DNA of 64,000 bases, from contig JAGMVK010000013.1 in the NCBI GenBank assembly GCA_020747065.1, positions 744,001-808,000 on the forward strand, written 5' to 3'. This document shows, in pieces, positions 1 to 11,728 of this stretch. Position numbers and translations under genes: made by a program. Source of the DNA: Cadophora sp. MPI-SDFR-AT-0126. Lineage: Eukaryota; Ascomycota; Leotiomycetes; Helotiales; Ploettnerulaceae. The notes under the pieces were generated by a model that saw only the letters and a program-made list of their open reading frames with translations, was not told the origin of the DNA and ran no database searches. Position 1 is the stretch's first letter. Each line of letters starts with the position of its first letter.

Positions 1-1
1 A

Positions 2-1415
2 TCCCAATTCCCACAGGACACCATTTTTGCTGAACTTGGTGTCTCGTTACAGAAGGTGCAATTGGGAGAAGAAGTCCATGGTGTGGCGTATCACCCAACA
101 TCAGAGTGCTACGTTGCTGCGACAAGCACTCTGGTCGACTTTGAACTGCCGAAAGAAGAAGATCACCATCATCCAAACTGGGCGAAAGAAGAAATAACTT
201 TCAAACCGACAATGGAGCAAAGTCACCTCAAGCTGATAAATCCCGTCAACTGGTCGGTCATCCACGAGATCGAGCTAGACCCGTTCGAGATTATCATGTG
301 CACCAAAACCCTCAACCTCGAAGTATCAGAAATCACCAATGAACGGAAACAGTGTGTTGTAGTTGGAACGGGGATTTCAAAGGGCGAGGATCTTGCAATC
401 AAAGGCCGCATACATGTTTTTGACATCGTCAGCGTTGTCCCGGAGCCAGATCGACCGGAGACCAACAAGCGCCTCAAGCTAATAGCAAGGGAAGAGATCG
501 CTCGAGGAGCCATAACATGCATCTCAGAGATTGGAACCCAAGGATTTATGCTCGTCTCGCAAGGTCAGAAATGCATGGTACGCGGTCTGAAGGAAGATGG
601 CACGCTTCTTCCTGTTGCATTCATGGATATGAACTGCTATGTCACATCCATTAAGGAGCTCCGAGGCTCAGGAATCTGCGTCTTTGCTGATGCGATCAAA
701 GGCGTGTGGGTTGCTGGTTATACAGAGGAGCCTTATAAAATGATGCTCTTCGGCAAATCGGCGAAAAACATGGAGATTATGGAGGCGGATCTCCTACCAG
801 ATGGAAAAGAGCTCTACGTCGTGGCTGCGGATTCGGATTGTAATTTACACATCATGCAATTCGACCCTGAGCGTAAGTCAGGCCCTGTAAAAGAAGGCGA
901 TTACTTGCTGATTATTCACAGACCCCAAGTCACTCCAAGGCCATCTCCTGCTGCACCGCTCAACCTTCGCTCTAGGCGGACACCTCCCTACAAGTATGAC
1001 AGTCCTCCCTCGCACCAAAGCCGCAACTCTACTTCCTCCTACTCCAGAGGCTACGGAGATCGCTGCCGAGGACACGATCCCAGAGCACGAGATCCTCATG
1101 ACCTCCAGCACAGGCTGCATCTCTCTCCTCTCGCCCTTATCAGAAGAACAGTATCGTCGTCTCAGCACACTCTCCAGTCATCTCATCAACACGCTCTACC
1201 ACGCCTGTGGACTGAATCCGAGAGCGTACAGAATTGATAAGGATGCGCCTGAGGGAATGGTTGGAAGTAGGACGATTATTGATGGAACGATCCTGATGCG
1301 TTGGATGGAGTTGGGAAGTCAGAGGAGAGCGGAAGTTGCGGGACGGGTCGGCGTGGATGTTGAGGAGGTGAGGGATGATTTGGCTGCCTTGATGGGTGGG
1401 CTTGGGTATCTTTGA
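2..1415 (+). CDS. CFT1: Cleavage/polyadenylation factor subunit CFT1 (CPSF160), C-terminal part
   Basis: This is the 3' end of the gene for the large WD-repeat-like scaffold of the nuclear cleavage and polyadenylation factor, which helps recognise pre-mRNA poly(A) signals. The 5' part lies outside the window; the frame is open from base 2. Exons are 2-872 and 922-1415. The 49-nt intron has donor GTAAGT, acceptor CACAG and phase 1, and splicing rebuilds a DPEHPKSLQG stretch that is characteristic of CFT1/CPSF-A proteins. Other family-typical stretches are GEEVHGVAYHP near the start, IKGRIHVFDIVSVVPEP, and a C-terminus ending in LAALMGGLGYL, which matches the DNA-damage-binding/CPSF-A C-terminal fold. 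About 455 residues are visible, against roughly 1400 for full-length fungal homologues. The family is clear; the boundary on the left is artificial. Confidence 0.93.
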
Positions 1416-3035
1416 GGTGTTGATGATGGGAGGGACATATTTTGCTTGTATTTATAGGGTGGTTAGAGAGTGGAGAATTAGGAATGAAGTGATTGCGAAA
1501 GGTAGCCCCTGGCACAACACATTTGAGAATGATGGTTTACCATAGACAGACTTAGCTGCGACGAAGTACTCAATTTCCGGTCTTTTCTTTGGAATCCTGG
1601 CCTCGATCACATTGGCTTGTGCCGTTCTAAAGTCAGGATTTGTTGACTTGTCCGATCTCTGGTTCTCAGACAGCCTCGGATACCACCCACCCCTTCACCT
1701 TATGGGATCGCAATCTGGTAACTTCCAGGACCTGGCTACTTCACGTGAGGCTGTGGCCTAGTCATATCTCTTAACGAGGCCAGTTGTTCCAATGCCTTCG
1801 TCACTCTGCACATCCGTCAATCTTCAGATTAACTGCAGAGCCTGACCTCGCCCTTGCTCCCCATCCCCAGCATAGAAACCCCTGCCTAGTTCACAGGTGT
1901 GGTTGCGAGATTGGAGACAGTCCTCTTCAGATGAGGAGCATTGCGGACCATGATAATGTTTACAAATGCTGCGGTAGAATTCGCCTTTAAGCTTGCTTCG
2001 GTATATCTCGCCTTTAAGCTTGCCACGGTTAAACTCGCTTTAGTCGGCCGAGAGGTCTGCTTGTACTGAAGCAGTGAAGTGGAGTACGATCACCAAAGCT
2101 TCGCCAGTAACCTTACCTATAGGATACACTTGGGCGACATCAGCAGGGGTATACCGGGAGACGACGGCGTGGGTTAATTTTACACGCCCAATCCAAGCAA
2201 CGGAATTCTCGATCACGATCGTTGGAGAGCTCCTTGATATGCAAAGTCAGCCTGACTGGCCAGGCCTGCATCACATCGCACTGGCTGCAAGCTATAACCG
2301 CTGCAATATTGCTTGCCATATCCAGATGTGACCCTGTGACAATCGACATTGGTACTTTTCCTCGCCTTTCCCACCCTCAGTACCTGTGAGCATGTACCTA
2401 AGGACCGACCATTTCGAATGGAACATTTCTCGCTCCCAGCTATGACGAAGGTTGACGCAGAGACGGGAAGCCAAGCAGCTATCATCCTATCAAGAGCGTT
2501 GCTCTGGCTGCAGCTTCAAGAAGGCTGCATCTTCGGACCGGAAAGGCCTTGTCGAGAGAAGACAACAAGACAACAGAACAACAATATTGGCTTTTCTTGG
2601 CTGACTTTGGGGCCAAAACTAAGCCTCCCCGAGATTTCTTGGCTGGCTTGTGGGAGCGTGTGCCGGGGGATTGGCACGTGCGAATATGCGCAAGTTGCAT
2701 AAAGTGCGATCGTGTCGTGTCGAGCGGTCCAACCCGAGCTGAACCATCAATTAAATGTCAAGGCAAGAAAATGGATATAATCCACCGCTTTTCCTTCCTT
2801 TTCCAAATTTTCGAGAAACATTGCCACGAAGTCTATCAAAGACCAAACCCTACCACTTCTCTTTTGTAGCCTCGGAATAAAAAAGACAATTGTTATGAGT
2901 ACATACCTGACACACCTCGGGGGTACCCTCCCCTCCCCAGCAGTTTTATGGTACATTCAGTAGTGTTGACTAACAGCCCATTGAGGTTTCTCTCAGCGAG
3001 ACTCACACACATCCACCCATCTAATACCCCGAGCC
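1416..3035. other. Intergenic, 1.6 kb
   Basis: Between CFT1 and the small membrane-protein gene. Short overlapping open frames occur on both strands but none shows a recognisable domain or a consistent splice model. The last 130 bases before the next start are pyrimidine- and ACAC-rich, as in fungal promoters. A short direct repeat at 1981-2023 is listed separately. Confidence 0.5.
1981..2023. repeat. Direct repeat, two 16-bp copies
   Basis: TCGCCTTTAAGCTTGC occurs at 1981-1996 and again at 2008-2023, with 11 bases between the copies. No function is apparent; it may be a local duplication in intergenic DNA. Confidence 0.7.
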
Positions 3036-3403
3036 ATGTCGACCGACAATAGAACAAACATCATCATCGGCGTCATGACAATTGTTATTAGTTTTCTAAG
3101 TGTGGTTCTTGCATGGGCCACATGGAGGCTCACACATGAACGAAGGTCTAGAAGTCGATCGGTTCATATGAGTACGCTTCATTTCCCACTCTCTTTTCAT
3201 ATGTACATATTTCATTGAGACACATCACCGGCTTGGATTCTCTCCAGTACTGAAGCATCATGAATGTCTTCATCCAATCCAACAAAACTGACACCCTCAC
3301 TTCAGGTCCAGCAGAGGACCGTGTGCCACTGGTGAACCTTCCTCCGGCAAGACCAGGACTCGGCTACGAATTGGCGTTCCGGTTTGGAAGGACGCTTCAT
3401 TAA
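3036..3403 (+). CDS. Small single-pass membrane protein, 77 aa
   Basis: Exons are 3036-3171 and 3306-3403; the 134-nt intron has donor GTACGC, acceptor TTCAG and phase 1. The product is 77 residues. Residues about 9-29 form one hydrophobic helix (NIIIGVMTIVISFLSVVLAW), followed by an Arg/Ser-rich stretch and a C-terminal tail containing VPLVNLPPARPGLGYELAFR. The positive charge after the helix suggests an N-out, C-in orientation, but this is inference. I do not recognise a named family. The exon junction, the even codon sum and the Pro/Gly-rich tail make a real gene likely. It could be a regulatory microprotein of a membrane complex, but nothing in the sequence shows which. Confidence 0.65.
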
Positions 3404-4384
3404 TTGATGGGGAGGTCGCTTTGATTTGGTCGTAATGTATGTTCGAATAAGGGATGGAATAGATGGAGTTGGATGCTCGGTTCTGCGGAATGGCGCGAGG
3501 AGTTGCACCAGGGACGAGATCAATTGGTGGAGTCCGGACGTTGGGATATAAGAGGTCCTCATTTATGTTTGAGGTGTAGCGCTATACCATTTCTTGTATT
3601 TATCACACATCACAGATGCCAGATGCCATTGTCATGTCAAACCAAGTATCAAGCCACTTCACCTTGGCCGCCGTCATCTGCCCCAGCACTCCCTACTTTC
3701 CCAATGACTTCTCACTCTAGATTATCTGTATCCAACCCATCCGTCAAGATTCGAAGGGCAATGCTCTCAACATCAAAATGAGCAGCTTCAGCTCCACTCT
3801 CGTAGGGCAATATGGCGACTTGAGATATCATTGACAGTAGACAAAGGCAACATGAAGCACGTTGTTTATTCTAGTGATGTTGTGTGGTAAGCGAGCGAGC
3901 CCCTTTCCCCACTATTTTCGGACACTAAATCACCCATGGCCAGGTAGGCACACTTGCTCGGGAGAAAGGCAGGGATATGAAATTGCTGTGAGATTTGGGA
4001 GAAGGCGGTGGTGTTTATGACTAGGTGTAAATGTTGAATTAATTGTGTAATGGCTTCGCAGCCTAGCTCAGAGAAAGCAAATCTTGAGGAAGTTTGTGCA
4101 TTGGACTTCATCCAGGGGTTACTTGGCGATCGTTGAGTGGAAAGGGAGTTACTCAATGTGCATCAAATGACAGAGAGAGCGAGTGTGCAGTTGGTCATGT
4201 CAAAACATTCATTTCATGTGTTTCATTCCCCATATTATACATTTGGTGCCATGTCCGATCCGTTGTTTCCGTCCATTACCCATCCCAGGTCTAAAGTCAT
4301 TGATGTTGAAATTGATATTCTTGTGAATTCGGGTTCCTACTTCCAAATACGTTGTTTCTGTTGCGTCCAGATTTATTACGTTCC
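3404..4384. other. Intergenic, 1.0 kb
   Basis: This lies between two convergent genes, so it probably holds the 3' untranslated regions of the small membrane gene and of PAL1. No domain-bearing or splice-consistent frame was found. Confidence 0.5.
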
Positions 4385-5731
4385 TTATGGCTCCGTGGCA
4401 TTCTTATTTCTTCTCAAACTTCCAAAGCGTCGCTTCAATCCCTCACCGATGCGTCGTCCCGTGGTGTTGGATCGTCGCATTCCATCCCCATTATCAACGT
4501 CCAGGAAAGCACCTGCAGATGGTCTGCTAGATCCCCTGAAATCTTCGTGGTTTCCGCTGATGCTTCGTTGACGACCAGTCCCTGGACGCTGTGGTTGCAT
4601 CTCATAGGAACGACTGTCGGGAGACAAGCCGTTACGGGCACTGCTCTCCTTGTGGTCCTTCAAAGCCTTCTCAATTGAGTAAGATGGCTCTCCCTTGCCT
4701 TTCAGATCGTCTGGCAGGTATTTCTGGTTGTTGTCAGTTGTGATATTTTGAATGTGTCATATCTACGTACGACATGATCCCATCTTTTGTACGCTCCACC
4801 TGGTGCGTCTGGCTCGCGCATCAAATCAGCACCTTCCTCGTAGTCCATTTTCCGGCCAGAGAAATCTTCGAATCCTGGCGGAATAACGGACGTTCCCTGA
4901 AGTGGTACATGTTTGGTCAACGAGTCTTTGATATATTCTTTCGGTGTGGCGCGGAGAGCCTCTTCATTGGTACTCTTGACAGCTTCAACTGGCGGATATT
5001 TGACATTTGCGTTCCGGGAAATCAGTGTTGCGTCGTATGGTCCTTCGTGATGGTATAGACCTCCAATCATGGATTTGTCCAGCTTGTCAATGCTATCAGC
5101 TCCGGGAATATGCTTCTTCCTCAGATGTGGTGCCCGATTGGCAGCTTTTGACTCCTTCCGCAATTGGTCAAGTGGTCGATGAGACATGTCTCCGGGGAAT
5201 CGTTCGCCTAGAGAACCTGGACCAGGTTAGACCGGATCTCACGAGAATTTAATTTGAAAAAGACCACTCACTTCCTCTTCTACGACCGTGTCCACTGTTT
5301 GATTGTTCACCAGAGCTTTTCCGGCTTGACCCGCCTTCGTTGAAATCTCCAAAAGCTAGCTGTCTGTGTGACGGAGAATATGGGTTTGATGGATGGAAAG
5401 AGGATTTAGTCGGGCTTGCGGACGTTGGTGGGGTCGGATATGATGATACAGAGGCCTGCTTGGAAGATCTGCCAAATGCAGGGGATTTTGAGGTCGAGCT
5501 GGATCTGTTGACTGATGATGTGAAGTGTGTACCAGGTCCGGTCTCCTGGCTAGGCTCGGGGGCATTTAAAGGATCAAGGAGATACTTGGCAGCCTGGAAA
5601 TTGTCAGTAAAACATGGCAGATTAAATGTTGATCGTTGCTGCTAGCAGATATCAAGCTGAGATGCCTGTCTGACTCTGCCCGGATTTATCCAGTGAGGAC
5701 TTACCCAGTGTTTGTCTTCGTGAGACTCCAT
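4385..5731 (-). CDS. PAL1: Pal1 cell-morphology protein
   Basis: Pal1 proteins localise to endocytic and growth sites and help keep cell shape and polarity. The coding exons, in transcript order, are 5731-5705, 5593-5272, 5216-4771 and 4723-4385. The introns have GT-AG ends and phases 0, 1 and 0, and the spliced frame encodes 377 residues. The first exon gives only nine residues (MESHEDKHW). The N-terminal third is Ser/Pro-rich and probably disordered. The middle carries the conserved Pal1 core with SMIGGLYHHEGPYDATL and a KYPPVEAVKSTNEEAL stretch. The C-terminus is basic and ends in GEGLKRRFGSLRRNKNATEP, which resembles the conserved tail of fungal homologues. The length fits the family. Transcription is convergent with the gene at 3036-3403 and divergent from USB1. 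Confidence 0.92.
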
Positions 5732-6610
5732 GTTGATAGTGGCGTGATGAGTTCGATTAATTGTGTTGTTTCTCTGGGGGGACAGTTGTCGTTGTGAAAA
5801 GATGAGAAGAGAGAGACGAATAGTTGAAGCGGGAGAAAAGGAGCTTATCTATCTTGCATCAACAGCCGACAGCTCACCTCGTCTCTCGTCCCCGTCGTAG
5901 TCATCCCATCTCACCTTGTACAGTACAGTACTGTACTGTGCCTGGGTGCGTACGAATCGGGCAGGGGTCCCCCCTCTAGGCGCGGCTACGTCATTCGCTG
6001 GGCTGGTGTTAACCCTGCAGCTTCCAGACCCATCAGTCGATGGTCGATGGAGCGAAGCGGATGCGCGGAGGGAGGGAGGGAGGGACAAGAAGAAAAAAGA
6101 GGAGACACGAATGCTGATGATGGATGAATACTTAATTGGCTCAGCAGCATTTGATATGATATGACGAAGATTCGTAGAATAACACTCACTATTCGTTGTC
6201 AGCTAGGAAGCTAGGAAGCTCCTTGTGCCATCCCATCGTAGTTTCATCTGACTTTTGTGTTGTCGACCCGCTCGCTGCTGACGTTCAGTTGCACTGCACT
6301 GTAGCTCATTCATTGCACATTTCGTCTTAAGGTTAGGACGAGCTGAACGGCAGTCGGCTTTGGCGTGCAAGCAAGTGATGCCAAGGCCCCTTGAAATAGC
6401 AAGCGAGCATTTAAATAAAGTTCCTGCGACCGCATTTGTGCCTAGCCTGGCAACATGCGATGAACACTGAACAGCCCAGCCCAGCCCCGCCCCGCCCCAA
6501 TCCCCAACATCTCGACCTTCGTTCCTGAAAGCTATTCGTCACCACGTGTCTAAAAGAGCCTCCGGCACTATTGCTACTCCTGCGCTCACACGGAGGTGCA
6601 AGCAGTGTTC
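5732..6610. other. Divergent promoter region of PAL1 and USB1
   Basis: 879 bases between two divergently transcribed genes, so it should hold both promoters. It contains a perfect 20-bp palindrome (5920-5939, separate entry), a GGGA-repeat purine tract near 6067-6085, and CCCCGCCC-type C-rich sequence near 6485-6500. No coding frame is supported. Confidence 0.5.
5920..5939. repeat. 20-bp perfect palindrome in the PAL1/USB1 promoter region
   Basis: The sequence has dyad symmetry centred between 5929 and 5930 and contains the core GTACAGTACTGTAC, which recurs at 54032-54045. It could be a dimeric binding site or a simple TAC/GTA microsatellite that happens to be symmetric. Confidence 0.75.
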
Positions 6611-7692
6611 ATGGCTCTGGTTGATTACTCTTCCTCTGATGGAGAGGACAATGAACAGAGCTCCAAGCTTGAGAGCGGCAAGGAGACGTCTAGCCTCAAA
6701 AGAAAACACGAAGAACCATCAGGGCTACCTCCACTGCCTTCCAGGTTTCACGATCTCTACGCCTCAACGACCAGAGTGAGCACGAGAGATGACCCAAGCT
6801 TGCACGAGGGGAAAAAGAGAGTGATCCCGCACATCGAAGGCAATTGGCCAACCCATATCTACATTGAGTGTATGTGCTTCTTACCCATGTCTATCCATAG
6901 TGATCTTTTGGCTGACTCGATCGAGGGTATCCGTCGACAACAGAAGATGCTTCATTATCGAAGCTGATCTCAGCACTACAGAAAGAAATCTCCTTCGATG
7001 CCACTTCGAAAGTCCATTCCCTCGTGACTAGCGACGTGGGTGTTCCATTACCACTTCATGTCAGCCTTTCTCGGTCACTTGGATTTCTAGCGCCACAGAA
7101 GGACGAATTCGTCGACTCACTGGGTCGAATTCTGAAAGTGTCTGGCATTCGACCGTGAGTTTCTCTCAAAGCACCCACATTTGGGCCACATGACTGACAA
7201 TTAAGCTTTAATATCACACTTACTGGTTTGAAATGGGTTTCCAATTTCGAGAAAACTCGCTGGTTCCTTGTTCTGAGCATTCCCAAACCCGAGTCTGACG
7301 GGCTGAACAAGCTGCTCTATGTCTGTAATTCGGTTGTCAAGCAGTACGGACAACCACCTCTTTACCCCAAGCCACCAACCGGGCCAGCCTTCACTCCTCG
7401 GCAGAAGCAACAAAAGCGAAAATCTCAAGAACAGAGGAGAACATCCTATGACAAGAGCCACAGTAACATGGACTGGACAGACATGCAAGATGCTACCGAT
7501 GCCCTACACATCAGTCTGGCATGGACACTGCAAAGCCCAAGCAAGGAACTTCTTGAGCTGACCAATGCTGTCGCCCAAAACCATCTCAACCTACTTCAAC
7601 AGATAGCAGTCAAAGTCGACGAGATCAAGTGCAAGGTGGGAAATGTTGTGACAAGCCTGCCTCTGCCACGAATTGCATCAGAGCGCGGATGA
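6611..7692 (+). CDS. USB1: U6 snRNA 3'-5' phosphodiesterase Usb1
   Basis: Usb1 trims the oligo(U) tail of U6 snRNA in the nucleus and leaves a protected 3' end, which stabilises spliceosomal U6. Exons are 6611-6869, 6926-7154 and 7206-7692, with GT-AG introns of 56 and 51 nt in phases 1 and 2. The product is 324 residues. Both HxS signature motifs of the 2H phosphoesterase fold are present: HVS at residues 131-133 (in PLHVSLSR) and HIS at 264-266 (in LHISLAWT). The N-terminus is acidic and Ser-rich, and a basic Gln/Lys/Arg stretch sits at about residues 229-243. The ATG at 6611 was chosen because it gives MALVDYSSSDGED, a start common in fungal homologues. The gene converges on the C6 regulator, with only 277 bases between the two stops. 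Confidence 0.93.
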
Positions 7693-7969
7693 GCACACGT
7701 CCTCAAATCTTTCTCAACCCCTTCTTCGACGTAACAAAATCAGTCCAAGACTTAAGCAATTACTGGGCCAGTAGGACAAATTATTTCCTACACCGACCGC
7801 CCAAAAGACGTGATTCGACGTCCCGAGTAGTTCTAGCAAGCGGTAGGAGACGACGATCACGCTGCGTTGTCACAACATCCAGACGTGAACAGACAAATAT
7901 GTCTCCGCGAATCTCGGCAAGCAGTTTCCTCGTGCGCTAGTCTCGCATTGGCTCTCGCATTAGCTGGGA

Positions 7970-9599
7970 TTAATGGCAGATACTGAGTATCATGGAACCA
8001 AAACTATCTACATTGCTTGCCCAAGTCGCAAGATCTGACACCATATTCTCGTCCAAGTCCTTCACATCAAGGTGACTCCATTTTCGCAGATTGCCAAATC
8101 TCAGCATTCCCGTTCCTTTCCTGCCCGACAAATATTGCGTATACTCAGATTTCCATGAATCGGCGGTATCTGCTTCCCACATTTCTTTACTGCATATCAA
8201 TGGAAGCATATCAAAGTGGCGACAGGAGGTGATATTAGGTTTGCCAACATTGAAATCCAATACTCGATCCATAAGATGCATCAGGAGCAGTGTCCTGATG
8301 ACCCAAGTATACTATATCAGCCCGATCACAGTCTGTCTGATGGCGGAACATACCTTCTACTGCTCTCTGCAAATTTCCACTCTTCCCAAGTCGGGAAGCT
8401 TCCCAATTCATCGTACGATGAGAAATCACCGTTCTCAAGGACAAGCTTACGCCCAATCTCCTAAAGTTGCGAATTAGTAAATTTCGTCGACATTTTCGAT
8501 GCACGGCCCTTTACCCCCATTGTCACTCTCGTCAAGATGCTCAACAGGTTGCAGCGTTCCTGATCGGAAGCTAAAACAAGCACATACATTGACAGAGCTT
8601 GAAGAGCCTCAAGTCGGGTATTGTTGTCGCAGCCGCCGACCTATTCAAATGTCAGAAGTATGCAGACAATAGTGACCGAGACATTTTCCCAGACTGCTTT
8701 ACCTCATCGCTCAAGGCATTCACTTCACGGAACATGGCATTTAAAACAAGGCTATTGGTCGTTGGAGTTTTTCGGAAGTACATGCCAGCGACGCTTTCGA
8801 AATTTGCAAGTGCTCCTTGACCCGCTGACCCGAGTTTATGTATAAATGGAGGGAGGTTACATTTACAGAACTCTGTCGGGTAATTTCTGATCTCAGACCA
8901 GATGTTGTTTGTCGCCGTCAATTCCCAGACTTTACAGACTTCCTTGCGATTGAGAATGTTTGGGAGCATCTCGAAGACACTGTTTCTTGTCCACCAGTGC
9001 TTCGTATGGAATGCAGTCTTCATCGCCGAATGTTCCGCTTCAGACCTTGCAGTGCCAGCTATCTCCGCATCCTCCTGCAATTCTTTGTCTAGTAAGGCGT
9101 TCTGAGTGTTCAATTCTTCAAACAGCTCTTCACTGGTGCAGCCTGGGATAGGGCCAAATGTACAGGCATCATGTAGGTCGATTGCAGACCGACGTGGTTC
9201 CGGAACTTCATTCAGAGCCTGTTCGTTCCTATCATGGGTAGCTGCAAGTGGTATCAGAACATCTCCTCCAATAGGGTTCTGAAGAAGATCCATGTTGGTG
9301 TGTGTCCCTAGAGGTAATGAAGTCTCTCGAAGCGGGTGGTCGGGATCTGCCATCGTACCTGCTGCCTCCTGGCCATGGCATGCTGTGGCGGGTACATCGG
9401 ATCTTGTTGTTTTGGTCTCCACCAGCCAAGTCCGATAGGGCACATTTGAGGTATGAGCGGCTGGACTTGAAGCCCAGTTCGATTGCTCGTACCTGCAAGC
9501 GAAACCCTTCTTCACGCATCGAGCACAGCGTGTCCTGAGGTCACATCTGGTTTTGGCATACCTGCATTCTTTACAGGACTTCTTCCGTGAGTATTCCAT
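7970..9599 (-). CDS. Zn2Cys6 transcription factor
   Basis: A fungal zinc-cluster regulator of 484 residues. Exons in transcript order are 9599-8703, 8640-8515, 8460-8354 and 8294-7970. The three introns are GT-AG in phases 0, 0 and 2. The DNA-binding motif is at the extreme N-terminus, CKECRYAKTRCDLRTRCARC followed by VKKGFAC, with spacing C-x2-C-x6-C-x5-C-x2-C-x6-C. The middle part (residues about 170-300) is helical and acidic. The last exon carries LPLICSKEMWEADTADSW, a motif I associate with the C-terminal region of one subfamily of fungal C6 proteins. The linker after the zinc cluster is short and lacks an obvious long coiled coil. The target genes are unknown, and the neighbours (USB1, a Gal80-like protein) do not define a pathway. 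Confidence 0.85.
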
Positions 9600-10037
9600 G
9601 GTATTGAGAGTTGTGGTGATGAATTGCGAAAGATTTGTCTCTTTTCAAATATGAATTGAGTACTTGAGGTTCATCTCGCTGACTAGAGCGCGAGTTGAAT
9701 ATCGCTGCTGTTTGGGTTCCTGTCTGACAAATTGGCGGGGTACGGAGTTCGACCCACAATTCTCCAAGTACAGTCAAGCGTTAATTCATGCACATCTCGC
9801 TTGCTTGTTTTTATCAACAGCTTCCCACATCGGGGTTAGTGCCAGGACTTTGTCCTATATCAAATATGTTCTTGATTGTGAATGATATGATTCGGAGTCC
9901 GAGAGCCTTCTTCCTCGGTCATATATTAAGGGCGCAAATCCGCAACGCTGTTCTTATCCTTTACCTCTCACTACTTCTGAAATCTGGTGCCTGTCTTCTT
10001 CGTCCAAAGCCAGTACTTTTAGCATATTCATCCCATC
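9600..10037. other. Divergent promoter region
   Basis: 438 bases between the C6 regulator (minus) and the Gal80-like gene (plus). A TATATTAAG sequence near 9922 could serve as a TATA element for the plus-strand gene. Nothing else was recognised. Confidence 0.4.
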
Positions 10038-11435
10038 ATGCCCTCACCAATACGAGTCGGCCTCGTTGGCCTTGGGAAAGGTTCTCTTAAACTGGGACCC
10101 GGCGTCTGGGGCGCCTCAGTCCACCTCCCATACCTCCTCGCCTCTCCCAAATACACTCTGGTCGCCGTGCAAAACTCAACCGTTGAATCAGCTCTCGCAT
10201 CAATCAAATACCACAACTTAGGACCTGACGTCAAAGCATATGGCACACCAGAGGACCTCGCTCAAGACCCCGATGTCGACCTAGTCGTCGTATCCATCGT
10301 CGTCACTCACCATTACGCCGTCGCTAAACCTGCTCTACTAGCAGGCAAAGACGTTTTCGTCGAGTGGCCGCTAGCGGCTACGACTGCTGAGGCTGAGGAA
10401 TTGACAAAGATCGCTGATGGAAAAGGCTGTCGGACCATCGTGGGATTGCAAGCGAGGGCTAGTCCTCTGGTACACAAGATTAAGGAGATCGTGCAGAGCG
10501 GCAAGCTTGGCAAGATTCTATCGTCGACTACCGTGGGGCAAATTTCGAGCTTGAAGCCATTTGGGACATGGCAGGAGGGCGCAAAGTATTATGTTGATAT
10601 GGATAGCGGCGCGAATGGGTTCTATGTTTCTTTTGGACATTGTGAGTTCCCACACTTCAAAAGCTAGGCGGGTTTGAAGATGCCCAAGCTTACACTCTAC
10701 TAGTCCTGGATTCATTTACTCAGATCCTCGGCCCCTTCGCGTCTCTTTCGTCAATTCTACACACGCACTATCCAACCATTGTGAGTACCTTGAGCTTCAT
10801 CCCATTTTCCGTGTTATCTCTTGAAAAAACTCCTGTTCCCTACTTTCCCTCCTAACAAGCCCTCTTATCTCCCAAATCACTTCCTCCTCCTACAAAGCAA
10901 CAACCACTAACCCTCTTATTTCGCCCCCTCCCAGTCCCTCACCAACACCCATGGTACCATCACCACCCCCTCCCACCCAAAGTCCTCCCCCGACGTCATC
11001 TCCGTCTCCGGCACCCTCAAATCCGGCGCCATCGTATCACTCTCGCACATCGCAGCGCCTATCGATCCGGTCGATGATACCGGACTCCGCTGGATCATCA
11101 CCGGCTCAGAGGGAGCGCTGGAAGTCACGATTCCGAAGAATATGTCTTGGCAGATGGGTCCGCCTGCTAGTTTGAAGGGGAGGTTTGGGAGGGATGAGAG
11201 TACTGATGTGGAGATTGTAGATTGGGAGGGAGAGGGAGAGGGGAGGGCCGAAGGAAGTGAGATTGGGGAGTTTCCTGCGGCGAACACAAGGAGGCTTTAT
11301 GAGGCTTTTGCAGATGTGAGGGGTAGGATGGATGGAGATGGGGACGGGGAGAGGAGAGGGGAGTATGCGAGTTTTGGGGAGAGCGTTGAGACGAGTCAGC
11401 TGTTGGATTGGATTAGAAGGGCGGCGGGGAAGTAA
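10038..11435 (+). CDS. Gfo/Idh/MocA-family protein, Gal80-like
   Basis: Predicted NAD(P)-binding oxidoreductase-fold protein of 393 residues. Exons are 10038-10641, 10704-10780 and 10935-11435, with GT-AG introns in phases 1 and 0. The N-terminus has a Rossmann nucleotide motif (IRVGLVGLGKGSLKLGPGVW) and later VVVSIVVTHHY, DVFVEWPLAATTAEAEEL and TIVGLQARASPLVHKIKEIV. These match the arrangement in yeast Gal80, where FVEWALA and IISLQGRKSP occupy the same positions. Yeast Gal80 is a co-repressor that uses the fold as an NADP sensor, but many filamentous fungi have several Gal80-like proteins that are probably enzymes or sensors of other sugars. The glycine-rich loop contains a three-to-four residue extension (KGSLKLGPG). 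Substrate and role are not determined. The C-terminal 50 residues are Glu/Gly/Arg-rich. Confidence 0.85.
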
Positions 11436-11728
11436 GAAATGATAATAGCGCTACAGAGTTAGCTATCAGACGAAGGCTTACCTCGATAGACGATTTCGGG
11501 AAAGAGCAAGAACCACACTTGAAGAGTCTCATCGAATCGACTAAAAGCAGAGTTTTGTATTGACTAGCTCGCAAAATGCATGCAAGTTCCACCCACCATT
11601 GCTTCCCGAACTCATCCAGCAATCACGCCATTGTAAGAAGTACAAGCTTGATCTAACACCTGGAACGTTGAAGAATGATCACTACATAGCTCCGAAAGAA
11701 CCAATATCTTCTCAAACCATAGGAAAGC

